DNA from: an uncultured Erysipelotrichaceae bacterium
GTDB taxonomy: Bacteria > Bacillota_I > Bacilli_A > RF39 > UBA660
Direction: 5' to 3'
DNA: 10,155 bases
NCBI GenBank assembly: GCA_902797005.1
Contig: CADBRE010000082.1
Span: forward strand, 1 to 10,155
Shown here: positions 5,700 through 10,155 of the stretch, piece after piece
Layout: every line of letters begins with the position of its first letter
How positions within the stretch are numbered: position 1 is the stretch's first letter
Translations under genes and position numbers: made by a program
Notes under the pieces: model-generated
Told to the model about the DNA's origin: nothing
The model's database searches: none
The model's input: the letters and a program-made list of their open reading frames with translations, nothing else

Positions 5700-5733
5700 A
5701 AAAGGAGATTAGTCTTTACTGACCATCTCCTTT
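5700..5733. terminator. Bidirectional terminator between clpP and whiA
   Basis: AAAGGAGAT (5701-5709) pairs with ATCTCCTTT (5725-5733), with GTC/GAC adding pairs inside. The clpP transcript leaves the stem into UUUAUCUUU; the whiA transcript leaves it into UUUU. The whiA stop codon (5711-5709) lies inside the structure, so the last whiA codons form part of the terminator. Confidence 0.75.
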
Positions 5734-6629
5734 ATCTTTCTAAACCTGTGGTTTATTCCACTTTTAGTAATCTTTTTATTAGTTTCAATACTCATTATCT
5801 CTGCAAGTTCTCCCATTGAACTTTCGGGGTATTTTTCTTTATAAATACATATTTCCTTAATCTTATCATCTAATAAATCAAAGTCATACTTTTCTTTTAA
5901 TAACCTTATATTCTCAAGTTGTTCATTTGATGAAAATACTATCTTATCAATATTAGCTTGTTCACAGTTATTTAAACGATTAGTCATATTCTTATGATCT
6001 CTATAAATTCTTATATCTTCATAATAGAATAATGAATTATATGCATTTAATAGTTTTATAAAATCACTTATAAGCTCACTTTCTTTGATATATACCATGT
6101 AATGTTTTTCTCTTTTTAAGACTTTACTATTAAAGTTAAACTCATTTAAAAGTTTATTTATAAACTCAGCTGTTTCTTCATTATCAATTATAAACTCAAG
6201 ATGATATCTGCTTGTCTTTGGATCATTAACACTTCCGCTTATTAGAAATGCTCCCCTTAGGTAACTAGCTTTTTCCTCTCTTTCTCCAGTTACAAAACTT
6301 GGTGGAGAAAATAATCTAGTACCAATTTCATCTATAATTCCCAAATCTTTTAATATCTTATCTATATCTTTATCAACAATAATACTTATTAAAAAGTTTT
6401 TATTTAACCTATTAACCTTTTCCTTTTCAATTTGTGCTTCAACACCATATAAGTCCTTTATTAATTTATAAATTCTTCTAGACACCCCAAAGTTTTCTGT
6501 ATAGATAGAAAAACTATTTTTATCAATAACAGCATTGATATTAATTATGCTAGAAAGCTCAGCTATTGCCTCACTTTTAGGGTATTCAGTATTTATAATT
6601 TCATTTTTAATATTAGTAGTAAATGACAT
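5709..6629 (-). CDS. whiA: WhiA, DNA-binding regulator linked to cell division
   Basis: A 306-residue WhiA, close to the usual 300-320. WhiA binds DNA and, in Bacillus and Streptomyces, influences cell division and chromosome organisation or sporulation. The protein has a degenerate homing-endonuclease-like (LAGLIDADG) core followed by a C-terminal helix-turn-helix. The family signature RGAFLISGSVNDPKTSRYHLEF begins the second half of the core (from about residue 124). TNRLNNCEQANI and the closing SMGELAEIM...KSGINHRFRKI correspond to the conserved WhiA HTH. The ATG is one base after the hydrolase stop, with no clear ribosome binding site, so it is probably translated by coupling. In many Firmicutes whiA sits with rapZ and yvcK; here it closes an ftsEX operon instead, a context that also fits a division role. 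Confidence 0.95.
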   Translation of the reverse strand: MSFTTNIKNEIINTEYPKSEAIAELSSIININAVIDKNSFSIYTENFGVSRRIYKLIKDLYGVEAQIEKEKVNRLNKNFLISIIVDKDIDKILKDLGIIDEIGTRLFSPPSFVTGEREEKASYLRGAFLISGSVNDPKTSRYHLEFIIDNEETAEFINKLLNEFNFNSKVLKREKHYMVYIKESELISDFIKLLNAYNSLFYYEDIRIYRDHKNMTNRLNNCEQANIDKIVFSSNEQLENIRLLKEKYDFDLLDDKIKEICIYKEKYPESSMGELAEIMSIETNKKITKSGINHRFRKIKEMVSKD

Positions 6630-6630
6630 A

Positions 6631-7794
6631 TTAACTAGCCCATGTTCTAGAATAGAACCAACCTGAAGGGAAATAGATTACATCATTTGGATTAAAAATA
6701 TAGTTTCTATATGAACCAGGATCAGTTATATGATCAGTTCCAAGTGTTAAATGAAGATGAGGTCCAGTTGAGCAATTATCATATATACCACCCGAATAAG
6801 CAATAACATCTTCTGTAGTAACTATATCACCAATATTAACATTGAAAGCTTGAAGATGCATATACATAGAAGTATATCTAATTCCATTTACGATATGGTG
6901 AATTCCAAGAACCCTACCGCCACAATTCCAATTTATTTCAAATGCTACACGACCTTCAGCCACTGGATATACAGGACTTCCAACAGCAACACCACCAATA
7001 TCAACACCAGAGTGTCCTTCATTCCAACCATATATAGGGCTTATTCTAAAACCGTAATCACTTGTAATAATACCTCTTCCTACAGGTCTAATAAATCCAG
7101 TTGCAGGAGGTATAACAGAACATTGAGATAAAACATCACTTCTTTCAGTACATCCTTTATCTTCATAATAAGCAATAATCGCTTTTTGATCATCAATTCT
7201 TTCATCGATAGTCGCACCTTCAGAATAAAGTTCAGTAATTCTATCTCCAACTTTTCTTTGCTTTTCTTCCAAAGCTAATCTTTCTTTTTCCTCTAGCTCT
7301 ACATTCTTAGCAAGTTCTTTCTTTGCTTCTTCATTTTTCTTAATTAATTCATTCATTTCTTCAACTTGTTCATTATTATATTTACTTATTTCTTCTACTA
7401 TAGCAACTCTATGAATAAAATCTGTAAATGAAGTAGCTTTAAATATATATTCAAGATAAGATTTCTCACCATTAGATACTTCTAAGAACACCAAAATCTT
7501 TTCAGTTTCTTCTTTTTTCTTTTGAATATCTGCTTCCAAATCTTCAATCTCTTTAGTTTTTTTAGATATCTCTAAATTGTATTGAGCAACTTTAACTTCA
7601 GAAGCTTGAATCTCTTCTCCTAATTTTTTAAATTCACTTTCATTTAGTCTAACTTGATTCTCCTGATCAATCTTTTCTTGCTTCAGTTTTTCTAAATTAT
7701 CAAGTAAATCTCCATATGTCCTGGCTGCAGCATTAACCTGAAGCGGGAATAAGAATAAAACACTTAATAATAAACCAAAAACATATTTTTTCAT
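6631..7794 (-). CDS. Secreted coiled-coil M23 peptidoglycan hydrolase, probable FtsEX partner
   Basis: A 387-residue exported murein endopeptidase. Residues 1-22 are a signal peptide (MKKYVFGLLL..., cleavage likely after VNA). A long charged coiled coil follows (about 27-215) with the SFTDFIHRV segment typical of PcsB/CwlO-type amphipathic regions. The C-terminal M23 (LytM) domain spans about 235-350. Its zinc ligands His261 and Asp265 (HSGVD) and His348 (HLH) are present, with catalytic His313 (MHL) and His346, so it should be active, unlike degenerate EnvC-type activators. In known systems FtsEX binds the coiled coil and releases hydrolase activity outside the membrane. Four cysteines (215, 225, 291, 341) lie in or beside the exported domain and could form disulfides. 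The ATG overlaps the ftsX stop in TAATG. An in-frame TTG 30 bases upstream was rejected because it would mask the signal peptide. Confidence 0.9.
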   Translation of the reverse strand: MKKYVFGLLLSVLFLFPLQVNAAARTYGDLLDNLEKLKQEKIDQENQVRLNESEFKKLGEEIQASEVKVAQYNLEISKKTKEIEDLEADIQKKKEETEKILVFLEVSNGEKSYLEYIFKATSFTDFIHRVAIVEEISKYNNEQVEEMNELIKKNEEAKKELAKNVELEEKERLALEEKQRKVGDRITELYSEGATIDERIDDQKAIIAYYEDKGCTERSDVLSQCSVIPPATGFIRPVGRGIITSDYGFRISPIYGWNEGHSGVDIGGVAVGSPVYPVAEGRVAFEINWNCGGRVLGIHHIVNGIRYTSMYMHLQAFNVNIGDIVTTEDVIAYSGGIYDNCSTGPHLHLTLGTDHITDPGSYRNYIFNPNDVIYFPSGWFYSRTWAS

Positions 7795-8693
7795 TATATT
7801 TTCAAATGCCTCCTTACAGCCCAAGAAGAACCAAATGCACCAACTACAACACCCATAGCCATTAGTTCTAATGCTAATGTAAATAAAACTTGATCAGGAT
7901 TAACCATAGTAATAACTTGAGTAAATACTATTCCTCCCATTTTTTGATATAAATAAATGTATCCCCAGCTAATTACTAATATTGGAAGTATACTTCCTAA
8001 AAAACCAAGCACAATACCTTCAACAAAGAATGGACGCTTAATATAAGGATTTGAAGCACCAACTAAACGCATAATCTCAATTTGTCTCTTTCTATTATTA
8101 ATAGTTATTTTTATAGTGTTAGATATTAAGAAAACTGTTACTACCGAAAGTCCAATTACTACAATATATGTTATATTCTTAACTATATCAAACACTTTAA
8201 CTAGTTCTTCAACCATTCCTTCACCATATCTTACTGAAGTTATATTATCAATCTCTTCTACTTGATGAGCAGTTTCACTAATTCTTTCTACATCAGATAC
8301 TTTTATTAAGAATTCATCAAGTAAAGGATTAGTTTCAGAATCATATTGATTTAAAATACTAGCAAGTTCATCACTTTCAGTAGACATCTCTTTTCTAATA
8401 TTCTCATTAGATAAAAAAGTAATACTATCTATATTAGCTAAAGATCTTATATGTCTTTCTATAGCGTTTATATCACTAGTTTCAGTTCCCTTTTCAATAA
8501 AAGCAACTATAGTTACATCTTTTTCGATATCTTCAGTAAAATTATTTACATTTAATGAAAGCAACATTGCTACACCCACTAAAATAAGTGTTATAGTTAT
8601 ACAAGAAATACTTGCTAAACTTAACGAGAAATTTCTAAACACACTTTTAAATGCATCCTTTATATTGTTTTTTATAATTCTAAAATTGTTCAT
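7794..8693 (-). CDS. ftsX: Cell-division protein FtsX
   Basis: Membrane subunit of the FtsEX complex, which couples ATP hydrolysis by FtsE in the cytosol to activation of peptidoglycan hydrolases outside. The protein has 299 residues. Its topology is an N-terminal cytosolic amphipathic stretch, TM1 (about 25-47), a large extracellular domain (48-170), then TM2 (173-193), TM3 (222-248) and TM4 (268-290). The family's conserved cytosolic segment RKRQIEIMRLVGASNPYI (201-218) lies between TM2 and TM3, and the protein closes with AVRRHLKI. Start and stop both sit in TAATG overlaps: its ATG shares a base with the ftsE stop, and GGAGGG inside the ftsE end is placed 8 bases upstream. The extracellular domain is the expected docking site for the hydrolase encoded next. 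Confidence 0.94.
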   Translation of the reverse strand: MNNFRIIKNNIKDAFKSVFRNFSLSLASISCITITLILVGVAMLLSLNVNNFTEDIEKDVTIVAFIEKGTETSDINAIERHIRSLANIDSITFLSNENIRKEMSTESDELASILNQYDSETNPLLDEFLIKVSDVERISETAHQVEEIDNITSVRYGEGMVEELVKVFDIVKNITYIVVIGLSVVTVFLISNTIKITINNRKRQIEIMRLVGASNPYIKRPFFVEGIVLGFLGSILPILVISWGYIYLYQKMGGIVFTQVITMVNPDQVLFTLALELMAMGVVVGAFGSSWAVRRHLKI

Positions 8694-9376
8694 TAAATGT
8701 ACCCTCCATTCTCTTTATCACTTGTTAGGATACCTTTATTAATTGCTATAACTCTTTTTCTATATTTATTAACTATATCCTTATCATGTGTTGCCATTAT
8801 TACTGTGGTACCATCTTTATTAATACTATCAATTATTTCCATAATTTCTAAAGAAGTATTAGGGTCTAGGTTACCTGTAGGTTCATCGCAAATTAATATT
8901 TTAGGATCATTTACTATTGCCCTAGCAATGGAAACACGCTGCTGCTCTCCACCAGATAATTGATCAGGATAACTCCTAAACTTCTCTTTTAATCCTACTT
9001 TTTCAAGTGCAGTCATTACCTTCTTTCTAACTTCGCTCTTTCTTAAACCATATATTTCAAGAGCAAAGGCAACATTTTCAAATACAGTCATCTGAGGCAA
9101 TAACTTATAATCTTGGAATACAATACCAATTTTTCTTCTTAACTTATACACTTTTCTGTTTCTTAATTTGGCCACATTAATTCCACCAACATATACCTCT
9201 CCTCTAGTTGGTTTTTCTTGTCTATATAATAGTTTTATTAATGTACTCTTTCCTGATGCAGTAGAACCTATTACAAAGACAAAAGAACCTTTAGGTATAG
9301 ATAAATTAATATCGCTTAATGCGGTTACACCGTTTTTATATTGTTTATATACATTTTTTACTTCAACTAAATTCAT
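8693..9376 (-). CDS. ftsE: Cell-division ATP-binding protein FtsE
   Basis: Cytosolic ATPase of FtsEX, 227 residues, the usual length. All ABC motifs are intact: Walker A GSTASGKST (37-45), Q-loop Gln88 (FQDYKLLP, a typical FtsE sequence), signature LSGGEQQR (140-147), Walker B ILICDEP with Glu165, and H-loop His197 (MATHD). Walker A differs from the common FtsE form GPSGAGKST in the non-catalytic positions only. The ATG follows AGGAGG by 6 bases. As the first gene of the ftsE-ftsX-hydrolase-whiA run, it has a promoter just upstream, overlapping the end of the yitT-family gene. Confidence 0.95.
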   Translation of the reverse strand: MNLVEVKNVYKQYKNGVTALSDINLSIPKGSFVFVIGSTASGKSTLIKLLYRQEKPTRGEVYVGGINVAKLRNRKVYKLRRKIGIVFQDYKLLPQMTVFENVAFALEIYGLRKSEVRKKVMTALEKVGLKEKFRSYPDQLSGGEQQRVSIARAIVNDPKILICDEPTGNLDPNTSLEIMEIIDSINKDGTTVIMATHDKDIVNKYRKRVIAINKGILTSDKENGGYI

Positions 9377-9399
9377 TTACTTCCTCCTACTCAAATCTA

Positions 9400-9428
9400 A
9401 TTATACCACTAATCTCTTAAATCGTGAA
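9400..9428 (-). promoter_or_regulatory. Extended -10 promoter of the ftsE operon
   Basis: On the minus strand, TTCACG (9428-9423), a 17-base spacer and a perfect TATAAT (9405-9400) preceded by TGG, the extended -10 element. The -35 lies in the last codons of the yitT-family gene. The predicted start near 9393 leaves a short leader carrying AGGAGG. Confidence 0.6.
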
Positions 9429-10155
9429 ATGGTAGTTTGTACCTATTTGTTCCACCATATACTTCATATGCATCTAATATTGTTATAAATGCATTTTTAT
9501 CGAGCTTAATTATTTCTTTTTTTAATAACAAATATTTTTCAGTAGGGACAACACACATAAGAACTTCAGATTCTTCTTTTTTGTAACCCCCTACTATTTT
9601 CAATTCGCTTACTCCACTTTTAACTTCTTCTATAATATATCTTTTTACTTCATCTAACTTTTTAGTATTTATAAATAAAACTTTTGAATCACTTATTCCT
9701 ATCAAGAAATTATCTATAAGTTTACTTTCAATAAATCTTATTAATAAAGCTATCACTAATGCTTCTACACCAAATACTACTGTTCCAACACCTAGTATAA
9801 TCATATTTAATATAAATAAAGACTTACCAAAAGATATTCCAAACTTTTTATTGAATATTAATCCTAAAATATCAACACCACCAGTAGTGTAACCAGCTAG
9901 ATAAACTAATGTGCATCCAACTCCTAAAAGCACTCCACATACAATTATATCAAGAAACACACTTGAAAATTCAACAGTAACTATATTAATTACATTTTCA
10001 GTCAAATAAATACATAAAGTATAAACGGCTGAACCTATAATAGACTTATATGTATTTTTTAAACCTAAAACTAATATACCAATAAAAATCACAATTAGAT
10101 TTCCAATAAGTAAAACATATGATACTTTCACATTAAATAAGTAATTAAAAATAAT
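9409..10155 (-). CDS. YitT-family membrane protein (DUF161-DUF2179), N-terminus cut by the window edge
   Basis: An integral membrane protein with a cytosolic C-terminal domain; its molecular function is unknown, and some relatives have been proposed as transporters. The 248 visible codons hold several hydrophobic helices. The family's GYTTGGVDILGLI segment is visible, followed by ISFGKSLFILNMII and then a DUF2179 domain over roughly the last 85 residues (from SDSKVLFINT to the end). Full-length relatives have about 280-290 residues with one more N-terminal helix, matching what is missing. A GTG at 10131 is in frame, but the frame stays open to the window edge, and the extra residues (IIFNYLFN) look like a normal continuation of this family, so the gene begins outside. 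The ftsE promoter overlaps its 3' end. Confidence 0.9.
   Translation of the reverse strand: MIFNYLFNVKVSYVLLIGNLIVIFIGILVLGLKNTYKSIIGSAVYTLCIYLTENVINIVTVEFSSVFLDIIVCGVLLGVGCTLVYLAGYTTGGVDILGLIFNKKFGISFGKSLFILNMIILGVGTVVFGVEALVIALLIRFIESKLIDNFLIGISDSKVLFINTKKLDEVKRYIIEEVKSGVSELKIVGGYKKEESEVLMCVVPTEKYLLLKKEIIKLDKNAFITILDAYEVYGGTNRYKLPFHDLRD

Noticed and set aside
1..10155. Mobile elements, CRISPR arrays, tRNA or rRNA genes
   Set aside because: No transposase, integrase, long terminal inverted repeats, spaced direct repeats or tRNA-like cloverleaf sequence was found on either strand.

Overview
The window is strongly AT-rich and its genes read cleanly with the standard bacterial code: TGG encodes Trp and TGA is used as a stop. 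The gene set (WhiA, ClpP, FtsEX with a secreted coiled-coil hydrolase, a YitT-family membrane protein, a TGS-fused nucleoside kinase, GAPDH) and the AGGAGG-type ribosome binding sites point to a low-GC Bacillota (Firmicutes). A Bacilli/Erysipelotrichia-like or clostridial lineage is likely, but the species cannot be read from this sequence. Ten genes lie on the minus strand and one, clpP, on the plus strand. Both window ends cut a gene: gap at the left edge and a yitT-family gene at the right edge.

From right to left, in the direction of minus-strand transcription, the first block is cell envelope and division. The yitT-family gene is followed by an extended -10 promoter and then ftsE-ftsX-M23 hydrolase-whiA. 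The first two junctions are TAATG stop/start overlaps, and whiA starts one base after the hydrolase stop. This is a compact operon that pairs the FtsEX ABC complex with the peptidoglycan hydrolase it probably activates, and carries the regulator WhiA downstream. It ends in a hairpin shared with the convergent clpP gene, and the whiA stop codon lies inside that hairpin.

The middle block, about 2470-5025, differs in character. It holds a DUF3800 (RNase H-like fold) gene, a short HTH-WYL regulator and a divergent SIS-domain protein, closed by an intrinsic terminator. The spaces between these genes are dense in RNA structure. Directly after the DUF3800 stop comes a near-consensus promoter, then a compact structured RNA of about 70 nt ending in a U-tract, then a second promoter for the WYL gene. 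Across this leader, four segments can pair 1:2, 2:3 or 3:4, as in a classical attenuator. Between the WYL and SIS genes, a perfect 10-bp hairpin both buries the SIS ribosome binding site and ends in a U-run. This block is the best candidate for an undescribed regulated system.

The left block is central metabolism: a TGS-domain nucleoside kinase followed 17 bases later by gap. The visible part of GAPDH has Asn and Ser at the two positions best known for NAD specificity (usually Asp and Pro), which suggests that it accepts NADP. No IS element, CRISPR array, tRNA or rRNA was seen, and no intergenic stretch exceeds 300 bases.
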